6,278 bases of DNA, taken from NCBI GenBank assembly GCA_031284085.1, contig JAITAM010000137.1:1-6278 (forward strand). The letters run 5' to 3'. The translations under genes and the position numbers were made by a program. This stretch comes from Spirochaetaceae bacterium (GTDB lineage Bacteria; Spirochaetota; Spirochaetia; Treponematales; Breznakiellaceae). Position 1 is the first letter of the stretch. Each line of letters opens with the position of its first letter. This document shows, piece after piece, positions 1 to 6,096 of this stretch. The notes under the pieces were generated by a model. It did not search any database, was not told the origin of the DNA, and was given only the letters and a program-made list of their open reading frames with translations.

Positions 1-2
1 AA

Positions 3-1163
3 CTTGCCGATGAATCGTATTTGCCGGCGCTTAAAAAAATAGCCGGTAATGATGCCGACACGAATGTCCGTAGAGAAGCGGTTTCCGCTATCGGACGTAT
101 GCGAAAACCTTCTTCAAAAGAAGTTCTGTTTACAATGCTTGATGACGATGATCCTAAAGTTGTTTGCCAGGCTGTCAGGGGTTTGCTAGTTTTTAAGGGC
201 GAAGCCGATGTTGATGAGCATTTGCAACCGCTTGTCCATCATCAAAATGAAATGGTATCGGCAATTATTCTCAAAGAATATTTTGTCAAAGAGGCGCAAA
301 AAAGTTCGGGTTCACATGTGGAAAGTTATGATTATTTAAAAAACGTTGTTGTGTGCGGAGATACCATTGAAACAATGAAATTATTGAAAGATGAGAGCGT
401 TCATCTAACGTTTACATCACCACCATATTACAATGCCCGCGATTATTCTATTTACCCGTCATATAAATGTTATCTGGAATTTTTGAGGGATGTTTTTCAG
501 GAAGTTTACCGCATAACAAAAGAAGGGCGTTTTTTGCTGATCAATACATCGCCGGTAATTGTGCCGCGTATCAGCCGCGCGCACTCAAGCAAACGGTATC
601 CGATACCCTTTGATATTCATCATTATATTGTTGATATTGGCTGGGAATTTATCGACGATATTATTTGGGAAAAGCCTGAGGCAAGTGTAAAAAATCGTGT
701 CGGCGGATTTCAGCAGCACAGAAAGCCATTGGGATATAAACCAAATCCTGTTACCGAATATGTTATGGTCTATCGTAAATCAACCGAAAAATTGCTCGAT
801 TGGAACATTCACCAATATGATGATGCTATTGTTGAAGCAAGTAAAATTAAGGATAGCTTTGAAACTACTAATGTTTGGAAAATTGATCCGTGTTTCGACA
901 AGATACATTCTGCTGTTTTTCCAGTCGAATTATGTAAACGTGTAATCCAGTATTACTCATATAAAAAAGATTTAATCTTTGATCCATTTGGTGGAAGCGG
1001 TACCGTTGGGAAAACAGCAAAAATGCTTGACAGGTATTTTTTTCTTACAGAAAAAGATTATAGGTATTTTTCATATATGAAGTCTAAAATGGCAGGCAAA
1101 TTGGACGATAAACATCCTATGAAATTTTTATCAATAGAGGAATTTCAAAAGGCTATACCATGA
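3..1163 (+). CDS. HEAT-repeat / beta-class DNA methyltransferase fusion, 5' end outside the window
   Basis: Modification enzyme of a restriction-modification system, transferring methyl from S-adenosylmethionine to an exocyclic amino group in DNA. The frame is open to the window edge, so the true start lies upstream; a TTG at 21 is only an internal candidate. Numbering from that TTG, residues 1-90 form paired helices of HEAT type (NVRREAVSAIGRM, DPKVVCQAVRGLL). The methyltransferase follows from about residue 105: catalytic motif IV TSPPY at 132-136, and SAM-binding motif I DPFGGSGT near the C-terminus at 321-328. The order IV then I defines the beta class. SPPY is the form usual in N4-cytosine enzymes, so N4-methylcytosine is more likely than N6-methyladenine, but this is inference. 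The stop overlaps the next start by 4 bases (ATGA), tying it to the endonuclease. Codon use is AT-rich. An orphan methylase is the alternative reading, since the endonuclease is split. Confidence 0.9.
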   Translation, partial: LADESYLPALKKIAGNDADTNVRREAVSAIGRMRKPSSKEVLFTMLDDDDPKVVCQAVRGLLVFKGEADVDEHLQPLVHHQNEMVSAIILKEYFVKEAQKSSGSHVESYDYLKNVVVCGDTIETMKLLKDESVHLTFTSPPYYNARDYSIYPSYKCYLEFLRDVFQEVYRITKEGRFLLINTSPVIVPRISRAHSSKRYPIPFDIHHYIVDIGWEFIDDIIWEKPEASVKNRVGGFQQHRKPLGYKPNPVTEYVMVYRKSTEKLLDWNIHQYDDAIVEASKIKDSFETTNVWKIDPCFDKIHSAVFPVELCKRVIQYYSYKKDLIFDPFGGSGTVGKTAKMLDRYFFLTEKDYRYFSYMKSKMAGKLDDKHPMKFLSIEEFQKAIP

Positions 1164-1561
1164 CATTAACAGATCAAGTTGTTAAAAACATTATTCACAA
1201 ACTTTTAAATAGTAAAGATTATCGTATCGAAATTGTAACACTCATAAATGCTGAATTTCTGCAATTTGCGATTGACTTTTTCAAGAAAATCGTTGATGCA
1301 AAACTACAGAATAAAAACATTTCATCAGATTGGTATAAAGCGGCATTTCTTGATCACAATTTACCGTCAGATGAAATTGCAATTAATTCTGGATTGAATA
1401 TGAAAACAATTCATAATATGTTCAACTCATCAACAAAAGAGATTGTAATTAACGCCGCAGAAGAACATTATGATACGCTTTATAAAAGCATAGTTGAACT
1501 TGTGGAATCAGACTCTGATCTGGAATTAGTGCTTACAATAAAGTTTAAAACGTTTCCATAG
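1160..1561 (+). CDS. N-terminal fragment of the CfrBI-like restriction endonuclease (133 aa)
   Basis: Soluble, mostly helical protein with no signal peptide or membrane segment. Its ATG overlaps the methyltransferase stop by 4 bases, typical of translational coupling. No nuclease motif is present. Residues about 70-100 (LPSDEIAINSGL, then KTIHNMF) look like a helix-turn-helix and could contact DNA. The chain ends abruptly at TAG 1559-1561, just after ELVLTIKF, while the next frame is already open. The simplest reading is that this is the front half of the nuclease encoded downstream. The alternative is a separate small partner subunit or controller protein; against that, the flanking frame continues the protein without any ribosome binding site of its own. 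Confidence 0.7.
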   Translation: MTLTDQVVKNIIHKLLNSKDYRIEIVTLINAEFLQFAIDFFKKIVDAKLQNKNISSDWYKAAFLDHNLPSDEIAINSGLNMKTIHNMFNSSTKEIVINAAEEHYDTLYKSIVELVESDSDLELVLTIKFKTFP

Positions 1562-1599
1562 ATCTTAATATTAGCGAAAGTTTAATTGTAATTAATACA

Positions 1600-2067
1600 T
1601 TGGCGGTTAAGCGCGCTGCATTACGCGGCGGGTTATGGAGCGCCGCGGGAAAACGAGTTGAGAAATATCTTATGAAAACGCTTTGTAAACTTTTTCAAGT
1701 GCCGGAACAGTATTACTATGAAAAATTTATTCGTGATTATTCAAAGAAAGTTGACAGGGAAGTTGATTTTTATTTGAGAAATGCCGATAAGCAATATCTT
1801 TGTGAAGTAAAACTCATGGGACAGGGCAATCCTGAAAGCGCGGACACGATATTTGCCCGAAAATCCGCGGTATTTATCGCGGATAAACTTTCACAACAAA
1901 ATAAGAATCAGGCGGATGAATTAAAAGTGGATTGGGTTGAATTACATGAACCGGCGGGATACAAGCGTTTTAATGACATTCTCAAAAAATTAAATATTCC
2001 ACATGCCGGTTTTTTAGGCAGTCTTGATACGGCTCTTGATAAAATATTTTCAGAGATATTTTTATAG
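1600..2067 (+). CDS. C-terminal nuclease fragment, CfrBI-like restriction endonuclease
   Basis: Carries the cutting centre of a type II restriction enzyme. Counted from the TTG at 1600, D56 in REVDFYL and E69-x-K71 in YLCEVKLMG form a PD-(D/E)XK site, the metal-binding centre of many DNA nucleases. The run EVKLMGQGNPESAD, then ADKLS and WVELHEP-GYKRF, matches what I remember of CfrBI-type enzymes (C^CWWGG cutters). Target specificity cannot be read from the sequence. The TTG is a poor start: no purine-rich ribosome binding site precedes it, and the frame is open to 1549. Translation probably depended on the upstream frame before the shift occurred. AT-rich, like the methyltransferase. Confidence 0.7.
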   Translation: MAVKRAALRGGLWSAAGKRVEKYLMKTLCKLFQVPEQYYYEKFIRDYSKKVDREVDFYLRNADKQYLCEVKLMGQGNPESADTIFARKSAVFIADKLSQQNKNQADELKVDWVELHEPAGYKRFNDILKKLNIPHAGFLGSLDTALDKIFSEIFL

Positions 2068-2204
2068 ATAATGAAAGGTTAAAATCTGTGCGTGTATAGG
2101 ATTATCCTGACCCAATGCTCTAGTTTCCGATGATACGCATACGCATAGATAAGCAATGCCTTGCTTTTCTTGTTCCTTCCATACAGCATACAGTAGAAAT
2201 TAGA

Positions 2205-2219
2205 ACAGGCCATGCCTGT
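2205..2219. repeat. Small palindrome ACAGGC-CAT-GCCTGT
   Basis: A perfect 6-bp inverted repeat with a 3-base loop. The same core recurs at 2529-2542 and 5753-5766, and in shorter CAGGC/GCCTG form at 5821-5833. It therefore looks like a family of REP-like intergenic palindromes rather than a chance hairpin. Confidence 0.6.
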
Positions 2220-2501
2220 CCCCTTTCCCACTTCTTGTAGACAAAGATGCGTACTGTCGCCTTTGACACCTGCGGCTAAGCTATATATCAGGATCGGATC
2301 CATCCTAAGTATGTACTTACACTCGACCTAAGTTCATAGTGCCAAAATATTAGTGCCACACGCTATACTATTTGTTGGTTTTAATCCGGCCAAGCGCACA
2401 ATGCAAGAGAAAAACACGAAGTGTGCGGATACTGTCTGATGAAACTGACTTACTAATAAAAAGTGGTTTGACCCCTATTTCCGGCTAAGAGTCGTGGTCC
2501 G

Positions 2502-2544
2502 CCTTTGATACAAAACCGAAACTTTGGAACAGGCTGGCCTGTGG
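2502..2544 (+). repeat. Dispersed repeat, left copy (inverted copy at 5751-5793)
   Basis: Aligns with the reverse complement of 5751-5793 at 39 of 44 columns by hand, with 3 substitutions and 2 single-base gaps. Shared blocks include TTTGGAACAGGCTG and the palindrome ACAGGC/GCCTGT (here 2529-2534 and 2537-2542). It sits about 140 bases upstream of the SUMF1-like gene, facing its partner across the three-gene unit. No transposase is associated with it. Confidence 0.75.
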
Positions 2545-2670
2545 GTGGTGCACTATGCCGATAATTATAGAAATGCCTCTCTCTCAAGAGGTTTGCATAA
2601 AACAGCGCTTTGAGCATGAGTCTTTTGTTCTTGCCGCCGTTTGATGCTTTATGTTTTTATCTTATGGTTT

Positions 2671-2674
2671 GGAG
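2671..2674 (+). promoter_or_regulatory. Ribosome binding site (GGAG) fixing the start at 2683
   Basis: GGAG lies 8 bases before the ATG at 2683. Earlier in-frame starts (TTG 2641, ATG 2644) have no such site and would put 13-14 extra residues before an otherwise normal signal peptide. Confidence 0.7.
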
Positions 2675-2682
2675 AATTTGTT

Positions 2683-4218
2683 ATGAGAATAGTTCGGATT
2701 ATACTATCTGCTTTGTGTTTATGCGCTATCGGTACGCCGGTTTATACACAAAGTCCTGTGCGCCTTGCTCTGGACTTTACCGTTGATGAGTCGGTGCAGT
2801 ACGATGCAAGAAACTTTCGCACTATTGTAGAAGCTATGCTGAAACAGACCAAGCGCGACGTGCTTATCCTTGAATCCACACCCCAAACGTCTCTTCCCAT
2901 CGTATCGGACCCGGCATCCGGCACGCCTGCTTACCGCATAACCGGTACTATTCAGCCGCAAGAAGAAATGTACTGTACTGTAGAAATGGAGGTTTTTGAT
3001 TCCGAGCGTAATAAAACGCTCTTTAACGTGAGTATTTACAGTACAACCGAGCCGGATATTTTGTATCAAACAATAGAGAAACTAGCCGACAAAGCGCTTG
3101 ATTCTTTGGTCTTCTGCATTGATCAAAAAGCGGAAGATCATCTTATATTGATTGGTCAAGAGAATAAAGAATTGGAGAAACGGATTGCAGCGCTCAACCA
3201 GCATAACCAAGATTTGGCTAAGAGACTCAGCGAGTTTACCCAATGGGGAGAGGATTTGGGTGAGCGGGTAGGCGCCTTAAACCGGCGCAATCAAGATTTG
3301 GGCGAGCGGGTGAACGCCTTAAATCAGCGCAACCAAGAACTAGACGACTATATAGGTACTTTAAGCCAGCGCAATGAGGATTTGACTACGCAGCTTGATA
3401 GCGTAGACCACTCTAATCAAGAGCTCTATGCCCAACTTGAAATGCTTCAAAACTTAGTATCTCCTGCGCTGCCTGAAAACTTTGTTTCTATACCGGCAGG
3501 CACTTTTGTTATGGGAAGTCTGCGTTCGGAAGCGAGTCGGGACAGCGATGAATTGCAGCGAACCATTACCATAAGCGCCTTTTTTATGGGCAGATCTGAA
3601 GTTACCCAGAAAGAATGGCAGGAACTTATGGAAAACAATCCCAGTCGTTTTCAAGGCAGCGACCTGCCGGTAGAAAATATTAGTTGGTTTGATGCGGTTG
3701 AATACTGTAACAGGCGCAGCCTAGAGGAAGGACTGAGGCCGGCTTATACCATAGACAAAACGAGCAGCAAATGGAACGTTATATGGAACAAAGATGCAAA
3801 CGGCTACCGGCTTCCAACTGAGGCGGAATGGGAATACGCGTGTCGGGCCGGCACAAGAACGGCGTTTTATACGGGAGACAGTTTGCGTACAGAGGACGCA
3901 AACTTTGATGGCATGGTAGCGTACAACGGTGTTAAAAGCGGATATAAGAGCCGCACAACGAAGGTAGAAGAGTTTGCGCCGAACCCTTGGGGCTTATTCG
4001 ATATGCACGGCAACGTCTGGGAATGGTGTTGGGACTGGTATGGGGCTTATGCGGACGGTCCGCAATCCGATCCCGACGGCGCAAAGACCGGCGTGAACCG
4101 GATTATGCGCGGGGGCAGTTGGAATTTCTATGCTCAGTATTTACGCTCCGCCAATCGTGGAAGCAACGCTCCTTCTTACCACAACTACGACCTTGGGCTA
4201 CGGCTTGTCAGACCATAG
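2683..4218 (+). CDS. Exported coiled-coil protein with C-terminal SUMF1 / formylglycine-generating-enzyme-like domain
   Basis: 511 residues, probably periplasmic or envelope-attached. A signal peptide covers residues 1 to about 23 (basic MRIVR, hydrophobic core, cleavage near VYTQS). Residues 24-150 form an alpha/beta domain I do not recognise; its start (VRLALDFTV) faintly recalls CsgG/TolB-like envelope proteins. Residues about 155-260 are a coiled coil with six 14-residue repeats. The SUMF1 domain fills about 266-511: IPAGTFVMGS, PVENISWFDAVEYCNRRS, RLPTEAEWEYACRAG (376-390), MHGNVWEWCWDW, IMRGGSWN, ending GLRLVRP, so it is complete. True formylglycine-generating enzymes use two copper-binding cysteines near the C-terminus; the matching stretch (YLRSANRGSNAP) has none. 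A binding or structural role is therefore likelier than sulfatase activation. First gene of the unit; the FKBP gene starts 31 bases later. Confidence 0.85.
   Translation: MRIVRIILSALCLCAIGTPVYTQSPVRLALDFTVDESVQYDARNFRTIVEAMLKQTKRDVLILESTPQTSLPIVSDPASGTPAYRITGTIQPQEEMYCTVEMEVFDSERNKTLFNVSIYSTTEPDILYQTIEKLADKALDSLVFCIDQKAEDHLILIGQENKELEKRIAALNQHNQDLAKRLSEFTQWGEDLGERVGALNRRNQDLGERVNALNQRNQELDDYIGTLSQRNEDLTTQLDSVDHSNQELYAQLEMLQNLVSPALPENFVSIPAGTFVMGSLRSEASRDSDELQRTITISAFFMGRSEVTQKEWQELMENNPSRFQGSDLPVENISWFDAVEYCNRRSLEEGLRPAYTIDKTSSKWNVIWNKDANGYRLPTEAEWEYACRAGTRTAFYTGDSLRTEDANFDGMVAYNGVKSGYKSRTTKVEEFAPNPWGLFDMHGNVWEWCWDWYGAYADGPQSDPDGAKTGVNRIMRGGSWNFYAQYLRSANRGSNAPSYHNYDLGLRLVRP
3175..3426 (+). 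repeat. Six 42-bp tandem repeats encoding a 14-residue coiled-coil unit
   Basis: Each unit encodes 14 residues, two heptads, with a pattern like GERVNALNQRNQEL. The six units are 3175-3216, 3217-3258, 3259-3300, 3301-3342, 3343-3384 and 3385-3426. The third and fourth are the most alike in DNA, suggesting recent duplication; the outer ones have drifted. Hydrophobic positions (V/I/L, L, L) keep heptad spacing, so the unit extends a parallel helical stalk before the SUMF1 domain. Confidence 0.85.
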
Positions 4219-4240
4219 ACAAAATGCTATGGTTCTTAGC

Positions 4241-4244
4241 GGAG
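4241..4244 (+). promoter_or_regulatory. Ribosome binding site (GGAG) fixing the start at 4250
   Basis: GGAG sits 5 bases before the ATG at 4250. The frame is open further upstream, to an ATG at 4130 inside the previous gene, but only the 4250 start puts a signal peptide at the N-terminus. Confidence 0.7.
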
Positions 4245-4249
4245 TGTTT

Positions 4250-4951
4250 ATGAAACAATTACTATGGGTAGCTGTGGTAGTACTAATCTTCAGCTGTACA
4301 AAGACGCCGGCACAAGTAACAGCATCAAAGACGTCCTTCGAATCCGAAGGGGGAGATGAGGAAATGAGCTATGCGTTCGGTATGATTATGGCATCTGACT
4401 TTGAAGAGCTGACCTTAGCGTTTGATTACGCTGCCTTTGCCAAAGGTTTCAAAGAGCAGATTGAAGGGAATACTACGATGACTTTTGATGAGGCGCTGGG
4501 TATAGCACAAAACGCTTACAGCGAGGCAATAAGCGTTAAGAATGAAAATACGAGGCAGGATGGAATAGCTTTTCTCAAAGAGAATAGCACTAAAGAGGGC
4601 GTTACCGTTACCGAAAGCGGCTTGCAGTATGAGGTGATTTCAGAAGGAAGCGGTAGAAAGCCATTTCCCTCTGAAACCGTGCGGGTTCATTACGAGGGGA
4701 CCCTTATTGACGGCACTCCATTTGACAATTCCTATGGTAACGGAGAGCCTGTGGAATTTTCGCTCGACACCATAATTCCCGGCTGGAATGAGGGTCTACA
4801 ACTTATGAACGAAGGTGCTACCTACCGGTTTTACATTCCTTCTGAATTGGCTTATGGGGAAACCGGAGCCGGTCAGGGACGTATTCCACCCAATTCGGTA
4901 CTTATTTTTAAGATAGAGCTGTTATCTATAAAACCGGCTCTACCAGAATAA
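4250..4951 (+). CDS. FKBP-type peptidyl-prolyl cis-trans isomerase, probable lipoprotein
   Basis: Catalyses cis-trans isomerisation of X-Pro bonds in exported proteins, with probable chaperone activity. 233 residues, the size of Mip/FkpA-like enzymes. MKQLLWVAVVVLIFSC is a lipoprotein-type signal with candidate lipidated Cys16; the box IFSC is looser than the consensus but acceptable in spirochaetes. Residues 38-100 are the FKBP_N-type helical region (MSYAFGMIMASDF, AFDYAAFAKGF) that dimerises Mip-like proteins. The FKBP domain covers about 120-227, with pocket residues visible in VHYEGTLIDGTPFDNS, VEFSL, IIPGW, IPSELAYGE and IPPNSVLIFKIELL. The core tyrosine, phenylalanine-aspartate pair and tryptophan are all kept, so it should be active. 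It follows the SUMF1-like gene by 31 bases and precedes a paralogue by 51. Anchoring in the inner or outer membrane cannot be decided. Confidence 0.9.
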   Translation: MKQLLWVAVVVLIFSCTKTPAQVTASKTSFESEGGDEEMSYAFGMIMASDFEELTLAFDYAAFAKGFKEQIEGNTTMTFDEALGIAQNAYSEAISVKNENTRQDGIAFLKENSTKEGVTVTESGLQYEVISEGSGRKPFPSETVRVHYEGTLIDGTPFDNSYGNGEPVEFSLDTIIPGWNEGLQLMNEGATYRFYIPSELAYGETGAGQGRIPPNSVLIFKIELLSIKPALPE

Positions 4952-5002
4952 TTTGCGTAAAAGAAAGATAGCAATTTTTTAATTATTGTCTAGGAGAAAA
5001 TT

Positions 5003-5710
5003 ATGGCAAAACAATGGTTTTGTATGGTGTTGTGTGCTGCCGGCATAATAACGGCTGTGTCTGCACGGGGTGTATCCGATGGTAAACTAGGTTCTACGGA
5101 CCCGGACATTAGTTATGCTTTTGGTGTATGGTTTGGTTCTCAATTTCAAACTACCGATTTAGAATTTGACTATCTGCATTTTGCTCTTGGTCTACGGGAT
5201 GTTATGGAAGACAAGGCCGCCATTAGTACAGACGAGGCGCTTGCTGTGGTGCAAGATGCGTATACGGCTGCTTTAGAACGGCAAGCCGCACTAGCTAAAG
5301 TGCAAGAGGATGCCTATTTAGCAGAAAATGCGGCGCAACCGCAGGTGTATACTACCGAAAGCGGCTTGCAGTATGAAGTGATTAGCGAAGGGGGCGGCAG
5401 CAAACCGTTGCCGACCGATACGGTTGAGGTGAACTACGAGGGCTATCTTGTTGACGGTACTCTGTTCGACAGCTCGTATTTATATGGTGAAAGCGCTACG
5501 TTTCCTTTGGATGCCGTGATTCCGGGCTGGTCGGAAGGGCTGCAACTTATGACTGAGGGCAGTACTTACAAATTTTATATTCCTTCAAATCTTGCCTATG
5601 GTCCAAATGGCATAGAATCGATTATTCCTCCCTACTCAACGCTGATTTTTACTGTTGAATTTTTATCAATAAAAACAGAAGAAGATTTATCAGAAGAATC
5701 TTCAAACTAA
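5003..5710 (+). CDS. FKBP-type peptidyl-prolyl cis-trans isomerase, secreted paralogue
   Basis: 235 residues, tandem paralogue of the preceding gene, with the same layout. The signal peptide ends near AVSA-RG (about residue 21), a signal peptidase I site. There is a cysteine at position 11 but no clear lipobox, so the mature protein is probably soluble in the periplasm. FKBP_N-type helices cover about 36-105 (ISYAFGVWFGSQF, EFDYLHFALGL). The FKBP domain covers about 117-224: VNYEGYLVDGTLFDSS, ATFPL, VIPGW, IPSNLAYG, IIPPYSTLIFTVEFL, with the active-site aromatic residues kept. AGGAG at 4992-4996 lies 6 bases before the ATG. Last gene of the unit; a strong hairpin follows 14 bases after the stop. 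The C-terminal tail is acidic and serine-rich. It may share clients with its lipidated neighbour while acting away from the membrane. Confidence 0.9.
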   Translation: MAKQWFCMVLCAAGIITAVSARGVSDGKLGSTDPDISYAFGVWFGSQFQTTDLEFDYLHFALGLRDVMEDKAAISTDEALAVVQDAYTAALERQAALAKVQEDAYLAENAAQPQVYTTESGLQYEVISEGGGSKPLPTDTVEVNYEGYLVDGTLFDSSYLYGESATFPLDAVIPGWSEGLQLMTEGSTYKFYIPSNLAYGPNGIESIIPPYSTLIFTVEFLSIKTEEDLSEESSN

Positions 5711-5724
5711 GCTTCCTGAAAGAG

Positions 5725-5750
5725 GGATACCGTACGATACGGTATCCTTT
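5725..5750 (+). terminator. Rho-independent terminator-like hairpin after the FKBP pair
   Basis: GGATACCGTA (5725-5734), loop CGA, TACGGTATCC (5738-5747): a perfect 10-bp stem, followed by TTT. With weak pairs it extends to about 13 bp (5722-5750). The T tract is short, but stem and position suit the end of the three-gene unit. Confidence 0.7.
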
Positions 5751-5793
5751 CCACAGGCACAGCCTGTTCCAAACTTTCGGCATTGTATCAAGG
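5751..5793 (-). repeat. Dispersed repeat, right copy (inverted relative to 2502-2544)
   Basis: The reverse complement matches the left copy over 39 of 44 aligned columns. It includes the palindrome ACAGGC-ACA-GCCTGT at 5753-5766. It begins right at the end of the terminator hairpin. It also forms the first part of the local 62-67 bp repeats. Confidence 0.75.
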
Positions 5794-5900
5794 GCAGCCG
5801 TACGGCTTTCCGCCTGCAAGCAGGCACGGCCTGTTTCAAAGGTTGCTGTATCGGGAATAGTGTACGGCTTTTTGCCTGATAGCAGGCACGGCCTATTGAG
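5754..5900 (+). repeat. Degenerate tandem repeats of 62-67 bp with CAGGC/GCCTG palindromes
   Basis: Unit A 5754-5820 (67 bp) and unit B 5821-5882 (62 bp) share a CAGGCAC-GCCTGTT-like start, a TGTATC centre and a GTACGGCTTT-then-GCCTG end; a third unit starts at 5883 and stops after about 18 bases. Nested palindromes are AGCCGTACGGCT (5796-5807), GCCTGC-AA-GCAGGC (5812-5825) and CAGGC-ACG-GCCTG (5821-5833). The strand can pair in several alternative ways. Confidence 0.7.
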
Positions 5901-6046
5901 ACTCCCGCACTATGTTCCGTAACCCCCGCACTGTGTTCCGTAACTCCTGCACTGCGTTCCGTAACCCTCGCACTATGTTCCGTAACCCTCGCACTGCGTT
6001 CCGTAACTCCTGCACTGTGTTCCGTAACTCCCGCACTGTCGTCTGA
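5901..6046 (+). repeat. 21-bp tandem array, seven copies
   Basis: Units begin at 5901, 5922, 5943, 5964, 5985, 6006 and 6027, and the last diverges at its end. The general form is AC(C/T)C(C/T)(C/T)GCACT(A/G)(T/C)GTTCCGTA. Variation is almost all C/T and A/G transitions at fixed positions, so the copies are related but not freshly duplicated. Each spacing is exactly 21 bases with no spacer between units, so it is a minisatellite and not a CRISPR array. Confidence 0.85.
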
Positions 6047-6096
6047 AAGGAGCGGCATGAGGTCTGACCTGCCAGCCTGTTCTAAGCGTGCAGGAC

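Larger units (their letters stand above)
1160..2067 (+). pseudogene. CfrBI-like type II restriction endonuclease gene, split by a frameshift
   Basis: The frames 1160-1561 and 1600-2067 read as one endonuclease interrupted by a -1 frame change. The downstream frame is open back to 1549, after a TAA at 1546-1548, and its extra residues (NVSIDLNISESLIVINT) lead directly into the nuclease half. The two frames overlap only at 1549-1561, so the break must lie there. One extra A in the AAAA run at 1547-1550 would restore a single protein of about 300 residues, reading IKFKNVSIDLNI across the join. CfrBI-family enzymes are, as far as I recall, of comparable or somewhat larger size. No canonical X-XXY-YYZ slippery heptamer is in register. 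A mutation, or a sequencing error in the A run, is therefore likelier than programmed frameshifting. Family assignment comes from remembered family motifs, not a search. Confidence 0.7.
2068..2682 (+). other. Gene-free gap between the restriction-modification locus and the three-gene unit
   Basis: No convincing gene. A minus-strand frame at 2079-2303 (74 codons) has no ribosome binding site, no recognisable domain, and runs over a palindromic repeat. The gap holds that palindrome at 2205-2219, an inverted repeat TAAGTA-TG-TACTTA at 2306-2319, a doubled TAGTGCCA at 2337-2344 and 2351-2358, a possible long-loop hairpin CGCACA/TGTGCG at 2395-2400 and 2432-2437, and a dispersed repeat at 2502-2544. 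The promoter of the downstream gene should lie near its right end. A weak match is TTGATG at 2641 with TATGGT at 2663, 16 bases apart, but this would start transcription almost on the ribosome binding site. No clear terminator follows the endonuclease. Confidence 0.6.

Noticed and set aside
1541..1561. Programmed -1 ribosomal frameshift site
   Set aside because: TTTAAAA is present but in the wrong register for the X-XXY-YYZ rule, and no clear stimulatory hairpin or upstream Shine-Dalgarno-like site is visible; kept only as a weak alternative.
2079..2303. Minus-strand frame of 74 codons
   Set aside because: No ribosome binding site, no recognisable motif, and it crosses a palindromic repeat; looked at as a possible transposase remnant but nothing supports that.
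2683..4218. Functional sulfatase-activating enzyme (FGE)
   Set aside because: The two catalytic cysteines are missing and no sulfatase gene is in the window.
4130..4249. Longer N-terminus for the first FKBP
   Set aside because: It would overlap the SUMF1-like gene and bury the lipoprotein signal; the start at 4250 has its own GGAG.
5901..6046. CRISPR array
   Set aside because: Units are adjacent with no unique spacers and no cas genes are seen.
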